From Sphingomonas panni (GTDB taxonomy: Bacteria; Pseudomonadota; Alphaproteobacteria; Sphingomonadales; Sphingomonadaceae), in NCBI RefSeq assembly GCF_022664435.1, contig NZ_JAKREU010000003.1, forward strand, positions 372,001 to 436,000: 64,000 bases of DNA, given 5' to 3'. The first letter of the stretch is position 1. Each line of letters opens with the position of its first letter. The notes beneath the pieces are model-generated. The model searched no databases, had not been told where the DNA came from, and saw nothing but the letters and a program-made list of their open reading frames with translations. A program made the position numbers and the translations under genes. Below are positions 17,273 to 25,781 of the stretch, piece by piece.

Positions 17273-17512
17273 TCAGCGCGGCGGCAGGGCGAAGGGGTCG
17301 TCGCCGCGCGCCTTCGATTCGGTCAGCAGTTCGTCGCTGCGCGAGGGGCGCTGCTGCGTCGTCGGGTCGAGCAGTTCGCCGGAAGTGGGCGTCGCGGTCG
17401 CGCCATAGGGTGCGGGCGGCAGCGATGCGTTCTCCTGCGGACGCAGGTCGCGGCGCTGGCCGCACCCGGCCAGTGCCAGCGCGATGCCGAGCAGGGCGAG
17501 CGCCCGCATCAC
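17273..17512 (-). CDS. Small lipoprotein, LptM-like
   Basis: The 79-residue protein has a lipoprotein signal ([19 protein letters not shown], lipobox LAGC with Cys17) and a short, Pro-rich, probably disordered tail. Size, the CG-x-(R/K)-x-D-L-x-P pattern after the cysteine and the position between argH and lysA resemble the LptM/YifL lipoproteins. In E. coli, LptM assists maturation of the LptD/LptE translocon. The sequence is too short for certainty. Its start overlaps the argH stop (ATGA). lptE itself lies at 39585 in this window. Confidence 0.7.
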   Translation of the reverse strand: MMRALALLGIALALAGCGQRRDLRPQENASLPPAPYGATATPTSGELLDPTTQQRPSRSDELLTESKARGDDPFALPPR

Positions 17513-18888
17513 TGCCCCCGCGCGGTGGCGATGGCTTCGCGCACCCGTTCGGGCGCGGTGCCGCCGAAGCTCTTGCGGCTGGCGACCGAGGCGTCGACGC
17601 TCAGCACGTCGAAGATGCCGCCATGGATGCGCGCGTCGATGCCGGTCAGGTCGTCGAGGGTCAGCCCATCGAGTCGCACGCCCTTTTCCTCCGCCAGCTT
17701 CACCGCGCGGCCGGTGATGTGGTGCGCCTCGCGGAACGGCACGCCCGCTTCGCGCACCAGCCAGTCGGCAAGGTCGGTCGCGGTCGAAAAGCCGGTTTCG
17801 GCCGCCGCGCGCATCCGGTCGGGGCGGAAGGTCGCGCTTTCGACCATGCCGGTCATCGCCGCGATCGACAGCGCCAGCAGGTCGGTCGCCTCGAACACCG
17901 GCGGCTTGTCGTCCTGCATGTCCTTCGAATAGGCCAGCGGCAGGCCCTTCATCGTCACCATCAGCGACGTCATGCAGCCCATGATCCGCCCGCTATGCCC
18001 GCGCACCAGTTCGGCGGCGTCGGGATTGCGCTTCTGCGGCATGATCGAGCTGCCGGTCGACCATTGGTCAGACAGCGAGACGAAGCCGAACATCTGCGAC
18101 GCCCAGATCACGAACTCTTCGGCGAGGCGCGACAGGTGCAGCGAACATTGCACCGCGGCGGTCAGATATTCGATCGCGAAGTCGCGGTCGGACACCGAAT
18201 CGAGCGAATTGACCGTCGGCCCGGCAAAGCCCAGCGCCTTTGCCGTCGCGTGCCGGTCGAGCGGGAAGCCGGTCCCGGCCAGCGCCGCCGATCCCAGCGG
18301 GTTGTAGTTCAGCCGCGCGCGGGCATCGGCGAAGCGACCCCGGTCGCGCGCGATCATCGTGTGATAGGCCATCAGGTGATGGCCCAGCGTCACCGGCTGC
18401 GCGACCTGCAGATGGGTGAAGCCCGGCATGACCGTCGCGGCATGTTCCTCCGCCCGGTTCAGCAGCGCCGCCTGCAACTGGCCGAGCGCGGCGTCGACCG
18501 CATCGATCGCATCGCGAGTCCACAGGCGGAAATCGGTCGCAACCTGGTCGTTGCGCGAGCGGGCCGTGTGCAGCCGTCCGGCGACGGGACCGATCTTTTC
18601 GGCCAGCCGCGCCTCGGTCAGCATATGGATGTCTTCGAGCGTCAGGTCGTCGGGCACGCCCTGTTCGGCATAGTCCGCCGCGACCGCATCCAGCCCGTCG
18701 AGAATCTTCGCCACATCGGCCGGGTCGACGATGCCCTGCGCGCCCAGCATCGTTGCGTGCGCCCTGGACCCGGCGATATCCTGTCGCCACATCCGCTTGT
18801 CGAAGGGGATCGAGGCGTTTATCTCACGCATCACCGCGGACGGGCCTTCGGCAAAGCGCCCGCCCCACATGCTGTTGGAGCCTTCCAT
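17509..18888 (-). CDS. argH: Argininosuccinate lyase
   Basis: ArgH cleaves argininosuccinate to arginine and fumarate. The protein has the superfamily signature [11 protein letters not shown], the [17 protein letters not shown] segment and [14 protein letters not shown], all expected for an active enzyme. From ATG 18888 it has 459 residues; the alternative ATG 18870 ([10 protein letters not shown]) gives 453 and matches where many ArgH proteins begin. With the longer start, the initiator overlaps that of the divergent thioredoxin gene. Next to it on the same strand are the LptM-like gene and lysA. Confidence 0.95.
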   Translation of the reverse strand: MEGSNSMWGGRFAEGPSAVMREINASIPFDKRMWRQDIAGSRAHATMLGAQGIVDPADVAKILDGLDAVAADYAEQGVPDDLTLEDIHMLTEARLAEKIGPVAGRLHTARSRNDQVATDFRLWTRDAIDAVDAALGQLQAALLNRAEEHAATVMPGFTHLQVAQPVTLGHHLMAYHTMIARDRGRFADARARLNYNPLGSAALAGTGFPLDRHATAKALGFAGPTVNSLDSVSDRDFAIEYLTAAVQCSLHLSRLAEEFVIWASQMFGFVSLSDQWSTGSSIMPQKRNPDAAELVRGHSGRIMGCMTSLMVTMKGLPLAYSKDMQDDKPPVFEATDLLALSIAAMTGMVESATFRPDRMRAAAETGFSTATDLADWLVREAGVPFREAHHITGRAVKLAEEKGVRLDGLTLDDLTGIDARIHGGIFDVLSVDASVASRKSFGGTAPERVREAIATARGQ

Positions 18889-19477
18889 GCGCCCGGTAAT
18901 CGCGCTTCTCCTTGGACTGAGCCTGTTCGTCGGCGCTTGCGATAAGCGAGCCGCCGCGCCGGAGCAAGCCGCCGCGGAAGGCGACGGCACCGTGCCGGAC
19001 GTCGACGCGCCTGCCAACGACGCCGCACCGGAAGCGGTGGCGAAGGTCGACCGCAGCCACAAGGGCGAGGCGATGCCCGCCTACAAGTTTCAGGACGGCG
19101 CGGGAAAGCCGGTGACGCTGGCCGATTTCCGGGGCAAGCCGGTGTTGCTGAACCTGTGGGCGACGTGGTGCGCGCCGTGCGTGCGGGAAATGCCGACGCT
19201 GGATGCGCTGGCGGTGCGGGATAAGGCGTCGCTGCACGTCCTGACCGTGTCGCAGGACATGGAGCCGGGGAAGGTCCAGCCGTTTCTGACCGAGCGCAAG
19301 CTGGCGAACCTCGTCGCCTATCGCGATCCCGACCTGCAATTCTCGACCGGCATGGGGGTCAGCCTGCCGACGACGATCCTGTATGACGCGGGCGGCAAGG
19401 AAGTGTGGCGCGTGACCGGCGGCATGGACTGGGCCGGGGCGGATGCCGCGAAGCTGATCGGCGAGGCGAAGGGCTGA
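18887..19477 (+). CDS. TlpA-like thioredoxin-fold lipoprotein
   Basis: The 196-residue protein has a lipoprotein signal ending in VGAC (Cys19), an Ala/Pro-rich linker and a TlpA/ResA-type thioredoxin domain with [20 protein letters not shown], so a WCAPC active site and a cis-Pro region ([13 protein letters not shown]). Such proteins reduce disulfides in the periplasm, for example in cytochrome c maturation. GGAG lies six bases before the ATG. The gene is divergent from argH with touching start codons, so its promoter must lie inside argH. Confidence 0.9.
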   Translation: MRPVIALLLGLSLFVGACDKRAAAPEQAAAEGDGTVPDVDAPANDAAPEAVAKVDRSHKGEAMPAYKFQDGAGKPVTLADFRGKPVLLNLWATWCAPCVREMPTLDALAVRDKASLHVLTVSQDMEPGKVQPFLTERKLANLVAYRDPDLQFSTGMGVSLPTTILYDAGGKEVWRVTGGMDWAGADAAKLIGEAKG

Positions 19478-19490
19478 TCAACCGCCAAAT

Positions 19491-19522
19491 TCGTCATTCC
19501 CCGCGCAGGCGGAGAATGACGA
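19491..19522. terminator. Hairpin between convergent genes (repeat-derived)
   Basis: TCGTCATTC at 19491-19499 pairs with GAATGACGA at 19514-19522, and CCGC pairs with GCGG inside. It is a compact form of the CGTCATTCC repeat located between the convergent tlpA-like gene and the gene ending at 19530, so it may serve as a two-way terminator. Confidence 0.55.
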
Positions 19523-19529
19523 GGAAGCA

Positions 19530-19865
19530 TTACCGATCCGGTGCGCGTTCCGTCGGCGGCACGCCCGCACCTTCGCCCGGCGCGTCGTCGTCGAAATTCT
19601 CGCCCTGCCCGCCGCCACCGGCATTGGCGCCGCTGCCATGGACCTCGCCATTGGGGCCGATCGACGCGCGGTGGCCGGCCTCGGGCGGGATTTCGCGGCC
19701 GTCATCGGCATGGACGGTAGCGGGCGGGCGCGCCTCGGCAGCTTCCTGCCGCGCCGCACGGTCGCGGTCATATTCCTGGCCCGAATAGCCGGTCGGGTTG
19801 TCGAAAGCGTTCTGCGGCTCGGTCCGCTCCGGATCGACCTTGGGATGCGTAGGGGTGTCGGTCAT
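19530..19865 (-). CDS. Hypothetical hydrophilic protein, Gly/Asp-rich tail
   Basis: I do not recognise this 111-residue protein. It has no signal or membrane segment, is acidic and polar throughout, and has a Gly-rich segment (about residues 78-90) followed by DDDAPGEGAG. It is probably largely disordered. The start at 19865 is supported by GGAAAGGAG nine bases upstream. A membrane protein gene lies 22 bases upstream on the same strand and may be cotranscribed. Confidence 0.6.
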   Translation of the reverse strand: MTDTPTHPKVDPERTEPQNAFDNPTGYSGQEYDRDRAARQEAAEARPPATVHADDGREIPPEAGHRASIGPNGEVHGSGANAGGGGQGENFDDDAPGEGAGVPPTERAPDR

Positions 19866-19887
19866 GGGGAAAGGCTCCTTTCCCGCA

Positions 19888-20241
19888 TCAACCCCTTCGG
19901 ATCGCCGGCTGTTCCTCCGCTGCCTTCTCGCGCAGTTCGAACCGGTTGCGCAGGCGCAGGCCGAGGAACAGCATCGTCGGCCAGAACATCGTGTTGAGGA
20001 TGTCGAGCAGCGTGTCGTCCCAGCGCCATGACCCGTAATGCAGACGGTCGAGGACTTCATTGGCCAGTTCGGCCAGCGCCACCATCGCCAGCGGGATCGG
20101 TGTCGACAGTCGACGCCCCGTCACGACGCGCGTGATCAGCAGCACCGCCATGCCGGCATGAACGTGCAACAGGCTGTCGGCCATGCCGGTGCCGTCGCCA
20201 ATGGCCTGAATGAATTGGGCATAAAGCGTGGGGATATCCAT
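19888..20241 (-). CDS. Hypothetical small membrane protein
   Basis: The 117-residue protein has three to four probable membrane segments (about 24-44, 48-64 and 80-98). The region with HVHAGMAVLLITRVVTGRRL and the acidic/aromatic segment NEVLDRLHYGSWRWDDTLLDILNT suggests a conserved small integral membrane family, but I cannot name it. It is transcribed with the following small hydrophilic protein gene. No function can be assigned from context. Confidence 0.65.
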   Translation of the reverse strand: MDIPTLYAQFIQAIGDGTGMADSLLHVHAGMAVLLITRVVTGRRLSTPIPLAMVALAELANEVLDRLHYGSWRWDDTLLDILNTMFWPTMLFLGLRLRNRFELREKAAEEQPAIRRG

Positions 20242-20284
20242 GGCCGCAAGCGATGGACCAGCGCCGCGCTTACCTCAAGCGGCT

Positions 20285-21433
20285 TCAGTCGCGGTTGAGC
20301 CACACGGTGATTTCCGGGTCGAGCACCGCCATCACGAAATAGGCCCCGGCCTGCTTCACCCGCGTCCACCAGCCCGATCGCGCCCGGTTCAGCTCGCGCG
20401 TCACCCGCTGCGACTCGGCGACCTCGCGGTCCATATAGGCGCGCAGATGCGCTGCGAAGGCGGCGTCCTCCACCCGCAGCATCAGTTCCATGTTCAGGAA
20501 CATCGACCGCATATCGAAATTGGCCGACCCGATATGCACGGCGTCGTCGGCGACGAACAATTTGGTATGCAGCTTGGTCGGGCGATATTCATACAGCTCG
20601 GCCCCGTGGCGCAGCAGCCCGCGATAGGTGAAGCGCGCCGCCAGCAGGGCGATGGCATGGTCGGTCTTGGCCGGCACGACGATGCGCAGTCGGGTCCGTC
20701 GCGCGGCATGGTCCAGCCGCCGGGTCATCAGCGGGCCGGGCGCGAAATAGGCCGCGATCATGTCGATCCGCTCGCTATGGCGAATCTCGTGCTTCACCAT
20801 CCGCGCCCAGGGGGACAGCCGCCGCGACGGCCCGCCCAGCAACCAGCGGATCGGCCCGCTATCCTCGCTCCAGTCGCGCAACAGCTTCGACAATCTGCGC
20901 AATGGGGCACCGGGCAGCGCCGTCCACGCCTTCAGCGCGTCGAAATAGCCCGCCAATCGCCCGGCGGCCGGCCCTTCGACGATCAGCCCCAGGTCGCGCC
21001 ATGCCTGATCCTCGACCGTGCCAAAATAGGCGTCCTCGATATTGAAGCCGCCGACAATGACGCGGGCATCGTCGGCCAGCGCCAGCTTCTGGTGATTGCG
21101 CAGCAGATAGCGCCGGCCGATGCGCGGCACGAACACGCAGACATCGCCCCCGGCCGCGCGGAGCGGTTCGAAGAAGCGGCGACTGGCCGCCGCCTCCGCG
21201 CCCAGCCCGTCGACGATCAGCGCCACCCGTACCCCGCGCGTCGCCGCGGCGACCAGCGCGTCGCGCACCCGCGTGCCGGCATCGTCCTCTTCCCAGATAT
21301 AGAACAGGAACCGCAGCGAATGGCGCGCGCCGTCGATCAGCGCGAGCAGCGCCGACAGCCGTTCGGGCCCCTCCGTCAACAGCGTGAGCCGGTTGCCGGC
21401 GACGGTGAAGGTCGGCTCGGTCGCTGCGTTCAT
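20285..21433 (-). CDS. Phospholipase D-type protein (cardiolipin synthase family)
   Basis: The 382-residue protein has two HKD-type active sites of the PLD superfamily: the first as RNHQKLALADDARVIVGGFN, the second as RPTKLHTKLFVADDAVHIGSANFDMRS. The spacing and the NMELMLRVED segment resemble bacterial cardiolipin synthase B-type enzymes. The N-terminal membrane helices of ClsA are absent. The first motif is HxKxxxxD and the second HxKxxxxD, so both look catalytic. ATG 21433 has GGGAGAGG directly upstream; longer starts at 21445 and 21487 exist. It is divergent from rpoZ. Confidence 0.85.
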   Translation of the reverse strand: MNAATEPTFTVAGNRLTLLTEGPERLSALLALIDGARHSLRFLFYIWEEDDAGTRVRDALVAAATRGVRVALIVDGLGAEAAASRRFFEPLRAAGGDVCVFVPRIGRRYLLRNHQKLALADDARVIVGGFNIEDAYFGTVEDQAWRDLGLIVEGPAAGRLAGYFDALKAWTALPGAPLRRLSKLLRDWSEDSGPIRWLLGGPSRRLSPWARMVKHEIRHSERIDMIAAYFAPGPLMTRRLDHAARRTRLRIVVPAKTDHAIALLAARFTYRGLLRHGAELYEYRPTKLHTKLFVADDAVHIGSANFDMRSMFLNMELMLRVEDAAFAAHLRAYMDREVAESQRVTRELNRARSGWWTRVKQAGAYFVMAVLDPEITVWLNRD

Positions 21434-21486
21434 GCCCTCTCCCATCCGTTGCCATGGCGTAACGGCTGTCGCTTCCCCAAGTTTCA

Positions 21487-21515
21487 TTGACTTTCCGGGC
21501 GTGCGTGCGTAGGCA
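21487..21515 (+). promoter_or_regulatory. Candidate rpoZ promoter
   Basis: TTGACT at 21487-21492, a 17-base spacer and TAGGCA at 21510-21515. The -35 is good (five of six) and the -10 poor. Transcription would begin about 36 bases before the rpoZ ATG. Confidence 0.35.
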
Positions 21516-21557
21516 GCGTGCTTTCCGATACCCTCCGTTTTGCAAGGAAGGCGTTTC

Positions 21558-21902
21558 ATGGCGCGCGTCACCGTCGAGGATTGCGTCGACAAGATCCCCA
21601 ACCGTTTCGACCTGGTGTTGATGGCTGCCCAGCGCGCCCGCCAGATTTCGGGCGGTGCCGAACTCACGCTCGATCGCGACCGTGACAAGAACCCGGTCGT
21701 CGCCCTGCGCGAAATCGCCGAGGAGAACATCACCCCCGACCATCTGCGCGAATCGGTCATCACTTCGATGCAGAAGGTGCAGATCGACGACGAGGAAGCA
21801 CCGGACGAACTGGGTTCGCTGGCCGCATCGGCAGAGGCGCTGCGCCTCACCGCCGCCGCACCCCCGCGCAACCAGAATGTCGGTGGCGACTATGACGGCT
21901 GA
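21558..21902 (+). CDS. rpoZ: RNA polymerase omega subunit
   Basis: Omega aids folding of the beta-prime subunit and forms part of the ppGpp site. The 114-residue protein starts [28 protein letters not shown], the family signature, and has [18 protein letters not shown], typical of alphaproteobacterial omega. The start is fixed by AAGGAAGG six bases upstream. The C-terminal tail after about residue 85 is variable and acidic. It is a single-gene unit here, closed by a strong terminator at 21930. Confidence 0.97.
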   Translation: MARVTVEDCVDKIPNRFDLVLMAAQRARQISGGAELTLDRDRDKNPVVALREIAEENITPDHLRESVITSMQKVQIDDEEAPDELGSLAASAEALRLTAAAPPRNQNVGGDYDG

Positions 21903-21929
21903 GGCCGGTCGGTCGTTTTGAGTTCGAGA

Positions 21930-21955
21930 GGGCGGTCCTGCGGGGCCGCCCTTTT
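21930..21955 (+). terminator. Rho-independent terminator of rpoZ
   Basis: The stem GGGCGGTCC (21930-21938) pairs with GGGCCGCCC (21943-21951, one G-T pair) around a TGCG loop and is followed by TTTTCGTTT. It lies 27 bases after the rpoZ stop. Confidence 0.85.
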
Positions 21956-21997
21956 CGTTTCGAGCGGGCGAGCGATGGGTTAGCCGTCAGCCGGGTT

Positions 21998-22093
21998 CGT
22001 CACTCCCGCGCAGGCGGGAGTCCATTGACGCTGGCGCTGCTGATCGCTCCGCCACGGCAGTGTCTATGGAATCCCGCCTTCGCGGGAATGACG
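21998..22093. repeat. Paired inverted repeat (CGTCAnTCCCGC family)
   Basis: The left arm CGTCACTCCCGCGCAGGCGG and the right arm CGCCTTCGCGGGAATGACG are reverse complements with mismatches, around a loop of roughly 40 bases. Each arm is itself a small palindrome. It lies downstream of rpoZ and of the convergent HxlR gene. Confidence 0.85.
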
Positions 22094-22101
22094 ATTATGG
22101 C

Positions 22102-22482
22102 TCACCCCCGCCGCGCGCCCGGCCGGCTGCCCAACGCATCCAGCGCATCGGCGTTCGCCCGCCCCCAGTCATAGAGCAGGTTCACCGGCTCCACGAACCG
22201 GCAGCCCAGCTCCGTCAGGCGATATTCGACCGCGGGCGGCATCACCGCGAGCACGTCACGCGCGATCAGGCCGATCTCCTCCATCTCGCGCAGCGTCTGG
22301 GTCAGCATCTTCTTGGAGATACCGGGCAGGCTGCGCAGCAACACGCCGGTGCGCGCGGTGCCGCCATGGCGGGCATGCAGCGTGTGCAGCACCATGCTGG
22401 TCCATTTGGTCGCGAACAGCGACAGCACGCGGCGCGGCGCGCAATCCTCCCGCCATTCCGCCTCGTCCGATCCGGGTCGCAT
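22102..22482 (-). CDS. HxlR-family transcriptional regulator
   Basis: The 126-residue winged-helix protein has the family core: CAPRRVLSLFATKWTSMVLHTL, GVLLRSLPGISKKMLTQTLREMEEIGLI and a wing with PPAVEYRLTELG. HxlR proteins are dimeric DNA-binding regulators, often of redox or detoxification genes. A cysteine at about residue 14 sits in the helix-1 position often used for sensing in the family. It is divergent from the PRISE-type reductase at 22579, its probable target. A 16-base palindrome lies immediately before its start codon. Confidence 0.88.
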   Translation of the reverse strand: MRPGSDEAEWREDCAPRRVLSLFATKWTSMVLHTLHARHGGTARTGVLLRSLPGISKKMLTQTLREMEEIGLIARDVLAVMPPAVEYRLTELGCRFVEPVNLLYDWGRANADALDALGSRPGARRG

Positions 22483-22483
22483 G

Positions 22484-22499
22484 GGTACCTTTAGGTGCC
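22484..22499. promoter_or_regulatory. 16-base palindrome, candidate HxlR operator
   Basis: GGTACCTTTAGGTGCC is a near-perfect palindrome (GGyACCTwwAGGTrCC) one base before the HxlR start codon, covering its ribosome site. It is the best candidate for an autoregulatory site in the divergent 22483-22578 region. Confidence 0.45.
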
Positions 22500-22578
22500 T
22501 GGGGGTGGAGAGGGTGCCGTCTTTCGGCGGCGTGGCCCGCTTCCTAACTGCCCGTTTCGACAAAGGAAAGGAACGGAC

Positions 22579-23643
22579 ATGGCGGGAAAGACGGCAATCG
22601 TGGCGGGGGCGAGCGGCATCATCGGCAGCGCGACCGCCGACCTGCTGGTGCGGCAGGGCTGGACCGTCCATGGCCTTGCCCGCCGGCCGGTGGCGCAGCA
22701 GGGCGTGCAGCCGCTGGCCGCCGACCTGCTGGATGCGGACGCGACGCGGGGCGCGCTGGCCGGAGTACAGGCCGATGCGGTGTTCATCACCACCTGGTTG
22801 CGGCAGGACAGCGAGGCGGAGAATATCCGGGTCAACGCGGCGATGGTCCGCAACCTGCTGGCCGCCCTGCCCGCCGCCGACCGCGCCCGCCATGTGGCGC
22901 TGGTGACCGGGCTCAAACATTATCTGGGACCCTTCGAAGCGTACGGACAGGGCAGCCTGCCGCAGACGCCGTTCCGCGAGGAACAGGGGCGACTGCCGGT
23001 GGCCAACTTCTATTATGCGCAGGAGGACGAGCTGTTCGCCGCCGCCGCGCGCGACGGTTCGACCTGGAGCGTCCACCGCCCGCATACCGTGATCGGCAAG
23101 GCGGTCGGCAATGCGATGAACATGGGCACGACACTGGCCGTCTATGCGACATTGTGCCGCGAAACCGGGCGGCCGTTCGCCTTCCCCGGATCGGCGGCGC
23201 AGTGGCATGGCCTGACCGACATGACCGATGCCGGACTGCTGGCCGAACAGCTGCTATGGGCGGCGGAAACCCCGGCGGCGCATGACGAGGCGTTCAACGT
23301 CGTCAACGGCGACGTCTTTCGCTGGCAATGGATGTGGGGACGGATCGCGCAGTGGTTCGGCATTGAGGCCGCGCCGTTCGACGGCACGCCCCGCCCGCTG
23401 GAACGGCAGATGGCGGACGACGCCTCGCGCTGGGTAGAGATCGCGGCGAAGCATGGACTGGTCGAGGGCGACCTCGACCGGCTGGCATCGCCCTGGCACA
23501 CCGACGCCGATCTCGGCCGCCCGATCGAAGTGGTGACCGACATGTCGAAAAGCCGCCGGCTGGGCTTCACCGGCTATCGCGCGACCGACGATGCGTTCTT
23601 CGCCCTGTTCGAACGGCTGCGCGCGGATCGCATCATTCCGTAA
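22579..23643 (+). CDS. PRISE-type NAD(P)-dependent SDR reductase
   Basis: The 354-residue Rossmann protein (TAIVAGASGIIGSATADLL) has the NFYYAQED segment that marks progesterone 5-beta-reductase/iridoid synthase-like (PRISE) enzymes, followed by SVHRPHTVIGKAVGNAMN. PRISE enzymes reduce C=C bonds of enones with NADPH; the natural substrate here is unknown. The start follows AAAGGAAAGGA. Its divergence from an HxlR regulator suggests induction by an electrophilic substrate, an inference. It is monocistronic and ends before a paired repeat at 23659. Confidence 0.85.
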   Translation: MAGKTAIVAGASGIIGSATADLLVRQGWTVHGLARRPVAQQGVQPLAADLLDADATRGALAGVQADAVFITTWLRQDSEAENIRVNAAMVRNLLAALPAADRARHVALVTGLKHYLGPFEAYGQGSLPQTPFREEQGRLPVANFYYAQEDELFAAAARDGSTWSVHRPHTVIGKAVGNAMNMGTTLAVYATLCRETGRPFAFPGSAAQWHGLTDMTDAGLLAEQLLWAAETPAAHDEAFNVVNGDVFRWQWMWGRIAQWFGIEAAPFDGTPRPLERQMADDASRWVEIAAKHGLVEGDLDRLASPWHTDADLGRPIEVVTDMSKSRRLGFTGYRATDDAFFALFERLRADRIIP

Positions 23644-23658
23644 GAGGCACCCCCTCTT

Positions 23659-23755
23659 CGTCATTCCCGCGAAGGCGGGAATCCATATGCGCTGAGGTTT
23701 CAGCCAGATACACGAGCGTTGCGTATATGGACTCCCGCCTGCGCGGGAGTGACGA
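23659..23755. repeat. Paired inverted repeat (CGTCATTCCCGC family)
   Basis: Left arm CGTCATTCCCGCGAAGGCGG with GAATCCATATGCGC, right arm GCGTATATGGACTCCCGCCT with GCGCGGGAGTGACG. The arms are about 34 bases with few mismatches. It lies between two convergent genes and may work as a transcription barrier. Confidence 0.85.
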
Positions 23756-23785
23756 AGGGAAGGGTCGGGCGCGATGTGCGGCAAG

Positions 23786-24505
23786 CTATAGCGTGTCGTC
23801 GTCGTCCGTTTCGGCCGGCTCCAAACCGGTGGAAGGCGCATCCCGCCGCCCCTTGAAGTTGGTGGCGATGACATACCATTCGGACGAATCCTTGCGGCTC
23901 GCCGGCGGCTTGGCGTGCTTTACCGCCTGGAAATTGCGCTTCAGTTCGGCGACCAGTTCGTTGTCGGCGCCGCCCGCCAGCACCTTCGCCACGAAATCGC
24001 CGCCGGGACGCAGCACTTCGCAGGCGAACATGACGGCCGCCTCGACCAGCGCCATGGTGCGCAGGTGATCGGTCTGCGGATGGCCGACGGTGTTGGCCGC
24101 CATGTCCGACAGGACCAGATCCGCCTCGCCACCCAGCTCCTCGCGCAACCGGTCGGGCGCATGGTCGGCAAGGAAGTCCATCTGCAGGATCGTCACCCCG
24201 TCGATCGGATCGACCGGCAACAGGTCGATGCCGACCACGGTGCAGTCCGGCCGTACCTTGCGCACGACCTGCGTCCAGCCGCCGGGCGCAATGCCCAGAT
24301 CGACGACGCGCTTGACGCCGCGGAGCAGCTTGAAACGTTCGTCCAGCTCGATCAGCTTGTACGCCGCCCGGCTGCGATAGCCTTCCGCGCGAGCTTTCTT
24401 GACATAGGGGTCGTTCAACTGGCGTTCGAGCCAGCGCGTCGACTGGGCCGAGCGCGAGCGCGCGGTGCGTACACGTTGGCGTCCGGGGGGGCTTCCGCGG
24501 GTCAT
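23786..24505 (-). CDS. rlmE: 23S rRNA 2'-O-ribose U2552 methyltransferase RlmE (FtsJ)
   Basis: The 239-residue protein has LERQLNDPYVKKARAEGYRSRAAYKLIELDERF, the SAM-binding VVDLGIAPGGWTQVV, LSDMAANTVGHPQTDH and VAKVLAGG, giving the K-D-K-E catalytic set (K in SRAAYK, D in LSDMA, K in VAKV, E in SSEWYV). RlmE methylates U2552 in the ribosomal A-loop. An N-terminal basic tail and an acidic C-terminus are extra to E. coli RlmE. Its start overlaps the stop of the Ppx/GppA gene (ATGA), a coupling frequent in alphaproteobacteria. Confidence 0.95.
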   Translation of the reverse strand: MTRGSPPGRQRVRTARSRSAQSTRWLERQLNDPYVKKARAEGYRSRAAYKLIELDERFKLLRGVKRVVDLGIAPGGWTQVVRKVRPDCTVVGIDLLPVDPIDGVTILQMDFLADHAPDRLREELGGEADLVLSDMAANTVGHPQTDHLRTMALVEAAVMFACEVLRPGGDFVAKVLAGGADNELVAELKRNFQAVKHAKPPASRKDSSEWYVIATNFKGRRDAPSTGLEPAETDDDDTL

Positions 24506-25554
24506 CGGGTTCCTGCCATCAATCGGCGCAGGATTCCTTCGCGAATCCCACGGTCGGCGACCCCTAGCCGTTCGGCGGGCCAGAGCGCCAGAATCGTTTC
24601 CAGAATCGCACAGCCCGCGACGACCAGATCGGCGCGCTCGCTGCCGATGCACGGCACGGTGCCGCGTTCGGCCAGGCTCATGCCCGCCAGCCGCTGGCTG
24701 ACCGCCAGCATCGATTCGGCCGGCACGATCAGCCCGTCGATCTGCGACCGGTCATAGGAGGCGAGGCCGAGATGGACGCTCGCCAGCGTCGTCACCGTAC
24801 CGCTGGTGCCGAGCAGCCGGCGCGGCTCGTCGGTCCGGGGCAGGCGCTTGGCAAAGGGCGCGAAGCTCTCCGTCACGCAGGCGCGCATCCGGGCATAGGC
24901 GCCCGACGCCATCGGCGCTTCCCTGCCCGCGCCCAGGCTCTCGGTCAGCGATACCACGCCCCACGGCGCGGAATGCCAGTCGAGCACGCGCGGCACCGGC
25001 CCAGACGCGTCGAGCAGCACCAGTTCGGTCGACCCGCCGCCGATATCGAACACCAATGCCGGCCCGTCACCCGGCTCCAGCAGCGCGTGACAGCCCAGCA
25101 CCGCCAGCCGGGCTTCCTCCTCCGCCGTGATGATGTCGAGGTGGATGCCGGTTTCCGCCAACACCCGTTCGACGAAGGCCGGGCCGTTGCTGGCGCGGCG
25201 GCATGCCTCGGTCGCGACCGACCGGGCGAGCGTCACGTCGCGGCGCTTCAGCTTTTCGGCACAAATCTTCAGCGCGGCGACGGTGCGGTCCATCGCGGCG
25301 TCGGACAGGCGGCCGGTCGCCGCCAGCCCCTCGCCCAGCCGGACGATGCGCGAAAAGGCATCGACCACGGCAAAGCCGTCACCCTGCGGCCGGGCGATCA
25401 GCAGCCGGCAGTTGTTGGTGCCAAGATCGAGCGCGGCGTAATGACGCGCGCCCGGCCAGCGCGGCCGCGCCGGCGAAGAGGCTGCCTTTCGAGGAGCGCC
25501 ACGCGCCCCCCGGTGCGGCAACCGGGCGGAGAGATCCCCCATGCCGTCACTCAC
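24502..25554 (-). CDS. Ppx/GppA-family phosphatase
   Basis: The 350-residue actin-fold protein has phosphate loop 1 YAALDLGTNNCRLLIARP, the SVATEACRRASNG segment, VFDIGGGSTELVLLD and GTSGTVTTLASVHLGL. These enzymes hydrolyse polyphosphate (Ppx) or the gamma phosphate of pppGpp (GppA). It is shorter than E. coli Ppx (513) and lacks the C-terminal HD-like domain, as in the short alphaproteobacterial forms; sequence alone does not decide the substrate. The first about 35 residues are Arg/Ala-rich and variable. It is coupled to rlmE downstream. Confidence 0.9.
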   Translation of the reverse strand: MSDGMGDLSARLPHRGARGAPRKAASSPARPRWPGARHYAALDLGTNNCRLLIARPQGDGFAVVDAFSRIVRLGEGLAATGRLSDAAMDRTVAALKICAEKLKRRDVTLARSVATEACRRASNGPAFVERVLAETGIHLDIITAEEEARLAVLGCHALLEPGDGPALVFDIGGGSTELVLLDASGPVPRVLDWHSAPWGVVSLTESLGAGREAPMASGAYARMRACVTESFAPFAKRLPRTDEPRRLLGTSGTVTTLASVHLGLASYDRSQIDGLIVPAESMLAVSQRLAGMSLAERGTVPCIGSERADLVVAGCAILETILALWPAERLGVADRGIREGILRRLMAGTR

Positions 25555-25659
25555 TTATGTTCTATCCGTCACGGCCGAACGCCGCTCGGTGCTTGGACAT
25601 CAACCTAGCGAAGGCGACCCTGTCCGACAAGGCGTTGCGACGAAACGAGCGATTCGGCG

Positions 25660-25688
25660 TTGACATGCCCGGACAGTCGCCCTATCCG
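25660..25688 (+). promoter_or_regulatory. Promoter of tRNA-Gln
   Basis: A perfect TTGACA at 25660-25665, a 17-base spacer and TATCCG at 25683-25688, 19 bases before the mature tRNA 5' end. It fits a strong housekeeping promoter. Confidence 0.8.
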
Positions 25689-25707
25689 ACCGCCCTCGCT
25701 GCGACGC

Positions 25708-25781
25708 TGCCCTGTCGTCTAAAGGTAAGACCACGGACTCTGACTCCGTTAATTGAGGTTCGAATCCTCACGGGGCATCCA
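25708..25781 (+). tRNA. tRNA-Gln (anticodon CTG)
   Basis: The acceptor TGCCCTG pairs with CGGGGCA (one G-T pair). The D arm is GTC/GAC, the anticodon stem ACGGA/TCCGT encloses the loop CTCTGAC (anticodon CTG, reading CAG), and the T arm is TGAGG-TTCGAAT-CCTCA. The CCA end is encoded (25779-25781). The 128 bases after it, up to the convergent amidohydrolase, show no gene and no integrase. Confidence 0.97.

Noticed and set aside
17263..18945. A 560-codon + strand frame opposite argH
   Set aside because: It is a shadow of argH, which carries the fumarase-superfamily signature [10 protein letters not shown].
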